This document shows, piece by piece, positions 1 to 5,556 of a DNA stretch of 6,480 nt. Position numbers and translations under genes: made by a program. The DNA lies in contig DVGE01000063.1 of the NCBI GenBank assembly GCA_018712885.1, positions 1 through 6,480 on the forward strand. The letters run 5' to 3'. The notes beneath the pieces were generated by a model. It saw only the letters and a program-made list of their open reading frames with translations, was not told the origin of the DNA and made no database searches. Numbering within the stretch: position 1 is the first letter of the stretch; each line of letters begins with the position of its first letter. This DNA comes from Candidatus Pullichristensenella stercoripullorum. GTDB lineage: Bacteria > Bacillota > Clostridia > Christensenellales > Aristaeellaceae.

Positions 1-252
1 GAGAACAAGGAAGCCGCCGAGTGCTTCATCGACTTCATGTGCCGCCCCGACATCGCCCGCATGAACATGGACTACATCTACTACTCCACGCCCATTCAGG
101 CCGTCGTGGACGGCATGAGCGAGGAAGAGGCCGCCAACGAAGTCCTCAATCCCCCGCAGGACGTCGTCGACCGCTGCGAGTTCTTCCGCGACATGTCCGA
201 CTACATGGATCTCTACGAGACCATCTGGATGGAAGTGAAGATGGCCCGCTGA
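1..252 (+). CDS. potD: Spermidine/putrescine ABC transporter substrate-binding protein, C-terminal fragment (PotD-like)
   Basis: The gene enters from the left edge, in frame from base 1, and ends at TGA 250-252 with a second in-frame TAA directly after it. The 83 visible residues match the C-terminal end of the PotD/PotF family of periplasmic-type (here lipoprotein-type) polyamine-binding proteins: an 'NKEAAECFIDFM' helix, then 'RPDIARMNM', then 'YIYYSTP', which corresponds to the family's '(Y)xxYxTP' segment near the polyamine pocket, then a helical tail ending 'ETIWMEVKMAR'. The family member captures spermidine or putrescine outside the membrane and delivers it to the PotBC permease driven by PotA. 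The permease and ATPase genes would be expected upstream, outside this window, with this gene last in the operon, which fits the strong hairpin just downstream. The N-terminal signal peptide and most ligand residues are not visible, so ligand specificity is inferred from the family only. Confidence 0.85.
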   Translation, partial: ENKEAAECFIDFMCRPDIARMNMDYIYYSTPIQAVVDGMSEEEAANEVLNPPQDVVDRCEFFRDMSDYMDLYETIWMEVKMAR

Positions 253-267
253 TAACGGCCAGAAGAC

Positions 268-303
268 AGCGCCGGACGCGATCTGTTTCGCGTCCGGCGC
301 TTT
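268..303. terminator. Bidirectional intrinsic terminator between convergent potD and GNAT genes
   Basis: Bases 269-280 (GCGCCGGACGCG) and 289-300 (CGCGTCCGGCGC) form a perfect 12-bp GC-rich stem with an 8-base loop, and A268-T301 can extend it by one pair. On the plus strand it is followed by TTTGCCGTTT, a short T tract. On the minus strand the T tract is poor. It lies 16 bases after the potD stop and 12 bases beyond the end of the minus-strand GNAT gene, the position expected for a shared terminator of converging transcripts. The stem is seen directly. Termination activity is inferred. Confidence 0.85.
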
Positions 304-312
304 GCCGTTTCC

Positions 313-693
313 TCAGCCTTGCGGCTCGATGCAGTAAGCCTGCAAACTGCGCTTGCAGCCGTTCTTTTCGTAGAATCCCTCCACGCCCGGCTGCGCGCCG
401 AAGTACAAAAGCGTCGGCGCGTGTTCCCTTGCCAGGCGCAGAAGCGCGCTGCCCACGCCCCGCCCCTGGTATTCCGGCAGCACGAGCAGCTCCGTGATCG
501 TGCCGAAGAAATACCCGTCGGTGAGTATGCGCAGGCACCCGGCCAGCCGCTCTCCGTCCCGCGCCGTGATGTTGAGCGTCCGCGTGAGCGCCGCGCGCGT
601 CTTTTCCACATCGTAGTCCCCCGGCCAGACGCGGCTTGCGAAGCCGAGGAATTCTTCGGCCTCCAGCGCGCGGTCGTCCACATGGTATTCCAT
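313..693 (-). CDS. GNAT-family N-acetyltransferase, small single-domain
   Basis: The protein has 126 residues, starting at the ATG complementary to 691-693, with the site GGGAGG (complement of 701-706) about 7 bases upstream. Longer upstream extensions of this frame would overlap the divergent promoters, so they are rejected. It is a single GCN5-related acetyltransferase fold. Residues 66-73 ('ITELLVLP') are the beta-4 strand, 76-81 (QGRGVG) are the acetyl-CoA pyrophosphate-binding loop of the form Q/R-x-x-G-x-G/A, and 104-112 ('VEGFYEKNG') are the usual region with a possible catalytic tyrosine (Y108) and the 'GFYxKxGF'-type C-terminal motif. The family transfers an acetyl group from acetyl-CoA to an amine of a small molecule or protein. 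The substrate cannot be read from the sequence. It is cytosolic, with no signal peptide or membrane segment. The gene is monocistronic, convergent with potD and divergent from gpsA. Confidence 0.88.
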   Translation of the reverse strand: MEYHVDDRALEAEEFLGFASRVWPGDYDVEKTRAALTRTLNITARDGERLAGCLRILTDGYFFGTITELLVLPEYQGRGVGSALLRLAREHAPTLLYFGAQPGVEGFYEKNGCKRSLQAYCIEPQG

Positions 694-723
694 AGCCTTT
701 CCTCCCGGCGTTTGTTGCCGTAC

Positions 724-752
724 AGTATACCATAACGGCGCGCAAAGGGGAA
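724..752 (-). promoter_or_regulatory. Promoter of the GNAT gene (extended -10)
   Basis: On the minus strand the complement of 724-732 reads TGGTATACT, an extended -10 element (TGn followed by TATACT, at 724-729). At 17-base spacing the -35 position (747-752) reads TTCCCC, a poor match, so the extended -10 would have to carry recognition. Transcription would start near 717, leaving a leader of about 24 bases before the GNAT start. Confidence 0.55.
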
Positions 753-768
753 GGGGGGTACTTTTTTC

Positions 769-797
769 TTGCATTTCCGCCGCGTCCGGGGTACAAT
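769..797 (+). promoter_or_regulatory. Sigma-A-type promoter of gpsA
   Basis: TTGCAT (769-774) and TACAAT (792-797) are separated by exactly 17 bases, differing from the TTGACA/TATAAT consensus at two positions of the -35 box and one of the -10 box. Transcription would start near 803-805, giving a leader of about 19 bases that contains the AGGAG ribosome site (812-816), 6 bases before ATG 823. This placement also argues against translation starting at the in-frame ATG at 769, which lies inside the promoter. Confidence 0.8.
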
Positions 798-822
798 GAA
801 AGAAAACGCACAGGAGCATCGT

Positions 823-1830
823 ATGCTGAACATAGGTATTTTGGGAACAGGCACCTGGGGGACGGCGCTTTTGCGCCTTCTGGCCAACAAGGGCCATGCG
901 GTCACGGCGTGGTCGGCGCTGCCGCAGGAGGTCGAAGCGCTCTCCGCCACCCGCCGCCATCCGAAACTTCCCGGCATGACCATCCCCGACAGCGTGATCT
1001 TTACCGCGGACGTCGCCGCCGCCTGCCGGGGCAGGGACATGCTCGTCTTTGCCGTGCCCTCGCCCTATGTGCGCTCGACCGCCCGCGCCGCCGCGCCCTT
1101 CGCGGCGAACGACCAGCTCATCGTCGATGTGGCCAAGGGCATGGAGGCCGAAACGCTCATGACCCTCACGGAGGTCATCGGCGAAGAAATGGCCAAAGCC
1201 GGCAAAGCCCCGCGCCTGGTGGCCCTCTCCGGCCCCACCCACGCGGAAGAAGTATCGCTGGATCTGCCTACCACCATCGTCTCCGCCAGCCCCGACGCGC
1301 AGGCGGCGGCGCGCGCGCAGGACGCTTTCATGACCGACCGCCTGCGCGTTTACACGAACGCGGACATACGCGGCGTGGAAGTGGCGGGGGCGCTGAAAAA
1401 CGTCATCGCGCTGGCGGCGGGCATCGCCGGCGGCCTCGGCTATGGCGACAACGCCCGCGCCGCCATCATCACCCGCGGCATCGCCGAAATGGCGCGCCTC
1501 GGCGCGGCCATGGGCTGTTCAAAGGAGACGTTCAGCGGCCTCACCGGCCTTGGCGATCTGGTGGTCACCTGCACGAGCATGCACAGCCGCAACAACCGCT
1601 GCGGCATGCTCATCGGTCAGGGCAAGGCCCCGGACGAGGCCGTGCGCGAAGTCGGCATGGTGGTCGAGGGCCTCAACGCCCTGCCCGCGGCGCTGGAATT
1701 GGGCAAAAAGTACGGCGTGGAACTGCCCATCATCGAGGGCGTGCATCAGATCGTCGATCTTGGCGCTTCGCCGCGCGCGGTGGTCGCCCAGCTCATGCGC
1801 CGCGATCCCAAGCCGGAAAACTGGATGTGA
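823..1830 (+). CDS. gpsA: NAD(P)H-dependent sn-glycerol-3-phosphate dehydrogenase
   Basis: This 335-residue cytosolic enzyme reduces dihydroxyacetone phosphate to sn-glycerol-3-phosphate, the backbone precursor of membrane phospholipids. Its length is normal for bacterial GpsA. An N-terminal Rossmann fold carries the dinucleotide loop G8-x-G10-x-x-G13 ('GILGTGTWG'). 'VDVAKGME' (about 101-108) corresponds to the family's SKG segment, with K105. 'SGPTHAEEV' (136-144) matches the GPS/T-x-A-x-EV motif. The C-terminal helical domain has 'GALKNVIALAAG' (189-200) with K192, the expected catalytic lysine, then 'GLGYGDNARAAIITRG', 'GLTGLGDLVVTCTS' (239-252) and S255-R256-N257, which contact the substrate phosphate in the family. 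ATG 823 is chosen because it follows AGGAG at 812-816, begins the Rossmann strand directly ('MLNIGILG') and lies downstream of the promoter. The earlier in-frame ATG 769 does not. The gene is followed 13 bases later by the DUF362 gene, probably co-transcribed. Confidence 0.96.
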   Translation: MLNIGILGTGTWGTALLRLLANKGHAVTAWSALPQEVEALSATRRHPKLPGMTIPDSVIFTADVAAACRGRDMLVFAVPSPYVRSTARAAAPFAANDQLIVDVAKGMEAETLMTLTEVIGEEMAKAGKAPRLVALSGPTHAEEVSLDLPTTIVSASPDAQAAARAQDAFMTDRLRVYTNADIRGVEVAGALKNVIALAAGIAGGLGYGDNARAAIITRGIAEMARLGAAMGCSKETFSGLTGLGDLVVTCTSMHSRNNRCGMLIGQGKAPDEAVREVGMVVEGLNALPAALELGKKYGVELPIIEGVHQIVDLGASPRAVVAQLMRRDPKPENWM

Positions 1831-1843
1831 TGGGGGAAAACGC

Positions 1844-2998
1844 ATGACAGACGTGGCCATCGTCCGCTGCGCAGACTATGCGGATGTGGAAGCGGCGCTC
1901 ACCCGGGCCCTCGCGCCCTTTGGCGGCCTCGATTGGGTGCGCCCCGGCATGAAGGTCGCCCTCAAGATCAACCTCGTCTCCGGCGGCAGGCCGGACAGCG
2001 CCGTCGCCACGCACCCCGCGCTCGTCTCCGCCCTCTGCCGCCTGCTCACGGCGCGCGGCGCGCAGGTGCGCGTCGGCGACAGTCCCGGCGGGGTCTACAC
2101 CGCCGCCTATATCGGCCATTTTTACGCCACCTCCGGCATGACCGCCGTCGAGGAAACGGGCGCGCGCCTGAACCGCGATCTTTCCCAGCGCGAAGCCTCC
2201 TTCCCTGCGGGCAAAGTGCTGCGCAGCTTCCAATACACCGCCTGGCTGGACTGGGCGGACGCCGTCATCGACGTCTGCAAGCTCAAAACGCACGGCATGA
2301 TGGGCATGACCTGCGCCGTGAAGAACCTCTTTGGCGTCGTGCCCGGCACCCGGAAGACGGAATACCATTTCCGCTACCCCGACCCGGGCGATTTTGCCGA
2401 TATGCTCGTCGACCTCAACGACTTCGTCTGCCCCCGCCTCTCGGTCTGCGACGCCGTCGTCGCCATGGAGGGCAACGGCCCCACGGCGGGCACGCCGCGC
2501 AATGTCGGCGCGGTGCTCGTCGCGCAGAGCCCGCACGCCCTCGACCTCGCCTGCGCCCACATCATCGGCCTGCAGCCGGAGGACGTGCCCACGCTCGCCG
2601 CCGCCCGGAAGCGCGGTTACATCCCCGCGCGCGCCGAAGACCTGTCCGTCGACGGGGCGCTGTTCACCGTGCCGGATTTCAAACTGGTGACCGAGCGCAA
2701 TTCGCTGGAGCGCTTCCGCCCCATCCCCGGCCCGCTCGGGGCGCTGGCGGGCAAGACCATGCGCCGCCTGATGCGCGCCCGCCCCGCGCTGGCAAAGGGC
2801 GAATGTGTCGGCTGCGGCCGCTGTGCCCGCGTTTGCCCCGCCCGCGCCATTGCGATGCGCAAGGCCCTCCCGCGCATCGACCGCCGCAAGTGCATCTGCT
2901 GCTTCTGCTGCCAGGAGTTTTGCCCCCAGGGGGCGATGAAGGCGCGCCGCACGTTCGTCGCCCGCGCGCTGGGCGGAGGAAAAATGGCGAAACGGTGA
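1844..2998 (+). CDS. DUF362 domain protein with C-terminal 2x[4Fe-4S] ferredoxin module
   Basis: The protein has 384 residues and two parts. Residues 1 to about 300 form a DUF362 domain. The start 'MTDVAIVRC', 'RPGMKVALKINLV', 'THPALVSALCRLL' and 'VGDSPGG' fit the family's N-terminal half. K148-T149-H150, K160-N161-L162-F163-G164 followed by 'VVPGTRK', and 'MEGNGPTAGTPR' (208-219) are its most conserved segments. Residues 319-365 form a bacterial ferredoxin module. The first cluster set is C321, C324, C327 and C331 followed by proline, and the second is C350, C353, C356 and C360 followed by proline, with extra cysteines at 352 and 355. Two [4Fe-4S] clusters and a redox or electron-transfer role are therefore likely, but the reaction of DUF362 proteins is not established and I propose no substrate. 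No signal peptide is visible. ATG 1844 follows a G-rich site (1832-1836), which is weak. Close spacing to gpsA suggests one transcript. Confidence 0.93.
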   Translation: MTDVAIVRCADYADVEAALTRALAPFGGLDWVRPGMKVALKINLVSGGRPDSAVATHPALVSALCRLLTARGAQVRVGDSPGGVYTAAYIGHFYATSGMTAVEETGARLNRDLSQREASFPAGKVLRSFQYTAWLDWADAVIDVCKLKTHGMMGMTCAVKNLFGVVPGTRKTEYHFRYPDPGDFADMLVDLNDFVCPRLSVCDAVVAMEGNGPTAGTPRNVGAVLVAQSPHALDLACAHIIGLQPEDVPTLAAARKRGYIPARAEDLSVDGALFTVPDFKLVTERNSLERFRPIPGPLGALAGKTMRRLMRARPALAKGECVGCGRCARVCPARAIAMRKALPRIDRRKCICCFCCQEFCPQGAMKARRTFVARALGGGKMAKR

Positions 2999-3045
2999 AA
3001 ATTACACAGAGGTGAAAACGGGATAGCCAACTTAACATGGCGATG

Positions 3046-3051
3046 TATAAT
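3046..3051 (+). promoter_or_regulatory. Candidate -10 element upstream of the GGDEF-EAL gene
   Basis: A perfect TATAAT occurs at 3046-3051, preceded directly by TG (3044-3045), in a locally AT-rich stretch (about 3030-3058) that contrasts with the GC-rich genes around it. No good -35 box lies 16-18 bases upstream: the bases at 3023-3028 read ATAGCC. A TTAACA at 3032-3037 is too close to pair with it. If used, transcription would begin near 3058 and the leader before GTG 3178 would be about 120 bases. Confidence 0.45.
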
Positions 3052-3067
3052 AAAAATGTACCCCTCG

Positions 3068-3111
3068 CGGCAGCCTTTTCCAGAGGCATGTGCTAAGGAA
3101 AGGCGCCGTTT
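3068..3111 (+). terminator. Long bulged hairpin: terminator of the gpsA-DUF362 unit or leader structure
   Basis: Bases 3068-3081 (CGGCAGCCTTTTCC) pair with 3097-3108 (GGAAAGGCGCCG), giving 12 base pairs interrupted by two single-base bulges (A3072 and one T of 3076-3079), with a 15-base loop. It is followed by only three T residues (3109-3111), so as a terminator it would be weak. It lies 70 bases after the DUF362 stop, where a terminator would be expected, but also about 10 bases after the start site predicted from the TATAAT at 3046. The pairing is seen directly. Which role it plays is open. Confidence 0.5.
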
Positions 3112-3152
3112 GCCTCCAATCCTCTCGGGCGCGATTTTTTCGGAGGGGGGGT

Positions 3153-3173
3153 ATGCGCTCGCGGAAAGCGTAA
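3153..3173 (+). other. Candidate six-codon upstream reading frame (MRSRKA) before the GGDEF-EAL gene
   Basis: ATG 3153 is preceded by the strongest ribosome site in this intergenic region (GGAGG at 3142-3146, six bases upstream, within a G-rich run) and opens a six-codon frame, MRSRKA, stopping at TAA 3171-3173. The stop lies four bases before the GTG (3178) used for the GGDEF-EAL protein, in a different frame. It may be a true leader peptide coupling translation to the downstream gene, or the original start of that gene separated by a one-base frame change. No homology can be assessed for so short a frame. Confidence 0.35.
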
Positions 3174-3177
3174 GTTT

Positions 3178-5463
3178 GTGGAAGAAAAAAAGCTCTGGAA
3201 GCGCGTCAATCGCCTCACGGCGTTGACGGTCGCCATCGGCGTCGTCTTTGTGGCGCTGGGGGCGCTTTTGCAGTACAAATTGAGCGGCATGACCACCGCG
3301 TCGGCGCTGGATGAAATGGAGTTCCGCGTCGAGGAATACGGCGACGCCATCCGCGGCGTGCTGCGTTCCAACGCGCAAATGCTGGATACGCTCTCCAGCT
3401 TCATCAAGCCGTGGGAAGACATGGACGCGCAAAACATCGCCGCGCAGCTCGCGCAGGCGCTTGAAAAGAGCGATTTTGAGGGCATGGCCTGGTTCCCCCT
3501 CGAAGGCTCCAGCGTCATCGTCTCGCGGGACGGCGGCAGTTATATCGGCCTGTCGGCCGACGAGCTCGCCCGCGACGCGCAGACCTCTATCGAGCGCGCG
3601 CAGGCGGGGGAGACGGTGGTCTCCGGCATCTACGATGGCAGCGTGGTGCTGCCCGAGGACGAGCGCGGCCTGCTCTACGCCGCGCCGGTCGAGTCGCGCG
3701 GCCAGACCGTCGGCGCGCTGGTCGCCGTGGACGACGCCCACGTGCTCACCCGCGTGGTGGACGATTTCAACCACGACGGCGCGGGCGGCTTTCTGCACAT
3801 CATCGACGCGCAGGGCAATTTCCTCGTGCGTTCGGAGGATCGCCTTTTTGATTGGCCGCTGGAGAACATCTTTGCGGTGCCTCTCTTTGCCGAGGCGGAG
3901 AAGGATGAGATCCGCGCGACGCTCGCCGAGGGCGAGCGCGTCAGCGTCTCCTTTGCCTATGAAGGCGGCGAATACTACGCTGTATTTTTGCCCGTGGGCG
4001 TGTATGACTGGTACGAGGTCTGCGTGCGCGACGCCCGGACGTTTGTCAGCCCCACCCGTGCGGCAGTGCGCATTTTGCAGATCTTCGCCGGCGCGGTGCT
4101 GGCGCTCCTGGTGTTTTTGCTCGGCTACGATTACAGCGTCCTGCGCCGCAGCAGGCGCGACGCCGCGAACATGGCCTATATCGACGCTGTCACCGGCGCG
4201 GAAAACTTCGCCGGCTTCACCCGCCGCTTGAACGAGCGGCAGAAAGGCGGCCGGGACTACTGCCTGGCGGCGCTCAACATCAGCCAATTCAAGTTCATCA
4301 ACGGCATCTTTGGCCGGCAGCAGGCCGACCAGCTGCTCTGTTTCGTCAAAGGCGTGCTGGACGAGCGTTTGCGCGCGGGCGAGTTCTTTTGCCGCGATTC
4401 GGGCGACATCTTCTACATCTGCCTGAACGAGACGGACCGCGGGTCCATCCGCGCGCGCATGGAGGGCGTCATGCGCGCCATCAGCAGCAAGGCCATGGGT
4501 GAGGAGAGCAATTTCCAGGTGCTCACCTATTGCGGCGCGGCCCTCGCGCAGGAGGCGGGGGAGGGGGAAAGCCCCGTCGCGCAGGTGCTCTTTGCGCTGG
4601 AAAACGCCCGCAGCAGCGGCCGCCGCAACAGCATCTGCTTTTACGACGCGACCCTGCGCAAGGACGAGGAGCTGGACTACTACATCGAGAGCCACATGCA
4701 AAAAGCGCTTGACGAAGGCGAATTCAAGCTCTACTATCAGCCGAAGATCGACCTTGCCGCCGACCGCGTGGCCAGCGCCGAAGTGCTGGTGCGCTGGCTG
4801 ACCGCGGAGGGCGAGATGATCCTGCCCGCCAAGTTCATCCCCATCTTTGAAAAGAACGGCTTCTGCGAAGAGCTCGACCTCTACGTGTTCGAGGCCGCCT
4901 GCCGCCAGATACGCGCCTGGATGGACGACGGCCTGCCGCCCATGCGCCTCTCCGTCAACCAGACCAAGCCGCTCTTTTACCGCCGGGACTATGTGGAAAC
5001 GCTCTGCGCCGTCACGAAAAAGTACGGCGTGGAGCCGGATCTGATCACGCTGGAAGTGCTCGAGGGCCTGGCGATGGAGAACGCGGGCGCCCTCAACGCC
5101 GTCATCGACCAGCTGCACGAAAAAGGCTTCCATGTCTCCATGGACGACTTTGGCAGCGGCTATTCCTCGCTCAACACGCTGGCCAATCTGCGCATCGACG
5201 AATTGAAGCTCGACAAGGGTTTTTTGAAGGCCCTCTCCGCGCGGGAGGACGCGCGCTTGCGCGTGGTGCTGGAAGAGACGCTGAACATGGCCCGCCGCCT
5301 CGGCATCCGCACCGTGGTCGAGGGCGTGGAGACGCAGACGGGCGATCAGACCGTCCACGCCCTCGGCGCGGACTGCGCGCAGGGCTACTTCTACGGCTGC
5401 CCCATGGACGCGCGCGCCTTCCGCGAGCGCTATCTGCCCAAAGAACGGCCCGGGCGCGGCTGA
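3178..5463 (+). CDS. Membrane sensor protein with degenerate GGDEF and intact EAL domain, probable c-di-GMP phosphodiesterase
   Basis: The protein has 761 residues. After a short basic N terminus, a membrane helix spans about 13-32. Residues 33-297 form an extracytoplasmic sensor region resembling a dCache domain ('GGFLHIIDAQG', about 203-213). A second membrane helix spans about 298-318. A GGDEF-type domain (about 330-490) keeps 'DAVTGAENF' at 336-344, but the catalytic GGDEF is S408-G-D-I-F412, and the inhibitory-site position reads R399-A-G-E402 instead of RxxD, so cyclase activity is unlikely. The EAL domain (about 507-755) appears complete: E535-V-L, N594, E626 and E629 ('LEVLE'), D656-D657 ('DDFGSGYSSL'), K677, E715 ('VVEGVE') and Q735 ('QGYFYG'). 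This family hydrolyses cyclic di-GMP to pGpG with Mg2+ or Mn2+. The degenerate GGDEF may act as a GTP-sensing regulator, as known for some family members. GTG 3178 is the only start codon in the open stretch ahead of the membrane helix. Its site (GGAAAG, 3163-3168) is weak, and the start is the least certain part. Confidence 0.93.
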   Translation: MEEKKLWKRVNRLTALTVAIGVVFVALGALLQYKLSGMTTASALDEMEFRVEEYGDAIRGVLRSNAQMLDTLSSFIKPWEDMDAQNIAAQLAQALEKSDFEGMAWFPLEGSSVIVSRDGGSYIGLSADELARDAQTSIERAQAGETVVSGIYDGSVVLPEDERGLLYAAPVESRGQTVGALVAVDDAHVLTRVVDDFNHDGAGGFLHIIDAQGNFLVRSEDRLFDWPLENIFAVPLFAEAEKDEIRATLAEGERVSVSFAYEGGEYYAVFLPVGVYDWYEVCVRDARTFVSPTRAAVRILQIFAGAVLALLVFLLGYDYSVLRRSRRDAANMAYIDAVTGAENFAGFTRRLNERQKGGRDYCLAALNISQFKFINGIFGRQQADQLLCFVKGVLDERLRAGEFFCRDSGDIFYICLNETDRGSIRARMEGVMRAISSKAMGEESNFQVLTYCGAALAQEAGEGESPVAQVLFALENARSSGRRNSICFYDATLRKDEELDYYIESHMQKALDEGEFKLYYQPKIDLAADRVASAEVLVRWLTAEGEMILPAKFIPIFEKNGFCEELDLYVFEAACRQIRAWMDDGLPPMRLSVNQTKPLFYRRDYVETLCAVTKKYGVEPDLITLEVLEGLAMENAGALNAVIDQLHEKGFHVSMDDFGSGYSSLNTLANLRIDELKLDKGFLKALSAREDARLRVVLEETLNMARRLGIRTVVEGVETQTGDQTVHALGADCAQGYFYGCPMDARAFRERYLPKERPGRG

Positions 5464-5489
5464 CCGTTCCCGCTGTCAAAATATTTTAC

Positions 5490-5518
5490 TTGACATCGCT
5501 TGCCGCTTTTGCTACAAT
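5490..5518 (+). promoter_or_regulatory. Near-consensus sigma-A promoter of ylxM-ffh
   Basis: A perfect TTGACA (5490-5495) and TACAAT (5513-5518, one mismatch to consensus) are separated by exactly 17 bases. The expected start is near 5524-5526, giving a leader of about 32 bases that contains the AGGGGGA site (5544-5550) of ylxM. This is the strongest promoter in the window, as suits a gene pair for signal recognition particle synthesis. It shows that ylxM-ffh need not depend on read-through from the upstream GGDEF-EAL gene. Confidence 0.88.
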
Positions 5519-5533
5519 AGCATGGCAAGCGAT
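5495..5533. repeat. 10-bp perfect inverted repeat bracketing the -10 box, possible operator
   Basis: ATCGCTTGCC (5495-5504) and GGCAAGCGAT (5524-5533) are exact reverse complements separated by 19 bases. The left arm starts on the last base of the -35 box and fills the first half of the spacer. The right arm covers the predicted transcription start. The -10 box sits between them. Because the start site is at or inside the right arm, the pair could not form an RNA hairpin in the transcript, which points to a DNA site. The repeat is seen directly. Binding by a regulator is inference. Confidence 0.5.
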
Positions 5534-5556
5534 TTTGCTTTACAGGGGGAAGAGCC

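Noticed and set aside
769..822. Upstream in-frame ATG (769) as a longer gpsA start
   Set aside because: It lies within the -35 box of a good promoter, has no ribosome site, and would add 18 residues ahead of the Rossmann strand that family members lack.
909..1847. A 312-codon plus-strand open frame overlapping gpsA
   Set aside because: Out-of-frame reading of gpsA, giving an Arg/Gly/His-rich product without motifs.
2993..3020. Near-direct repeat of GGTGAAAA at the end of the DUF362 gene and just after it
   Set aside because: Only about eight bases, no further copies, and no placement relative to a promoter or start that suggests function.
3145..3151. G7 homopolymer as a phase-variation tract
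   Set aside because: It is short and lies upstream of both candidate starts, so length changes would not shift either reading frame. At most spacing to ATG 3153 would change.
3058..3177. Known c-di-GMP riboswitch (GEMM class I or class II) in the leader of the GGDEF-EAL gene
   Set aside because: The conserved class I elements as I know them (AGGGCAAAC and GACGCAAAGCC type motifs with a tetraloop receptor) are absent on the plus strand. A GGCAAACG stretch appears only on the minus strand, without the rest of the motif and with no minus-strand gene to regulate.
2617..5358. A 913-codon open frame on the minus strand
   Set aside because: It is antisense to the DUF362 C terminus and almost all of the GGDEF-EAL gene, both of which have clear domains and motifs. 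Its product is low-complexity, rich in Ala, Arg, His, Val and Gly, with no recognisable domain. Long antisense frames are expected in GC-rich coding sequence.
5443..5469. Hairpin GAACGG/CCGTTC spanning the end of the GGDEF-EAL gene as a terminator
   Set aside because: Only six base pairs with a 15-base loop that includes the stop codon, and no T run immediately after it (the AT-rich stretch starts about 9 bases later). Too weak to call.
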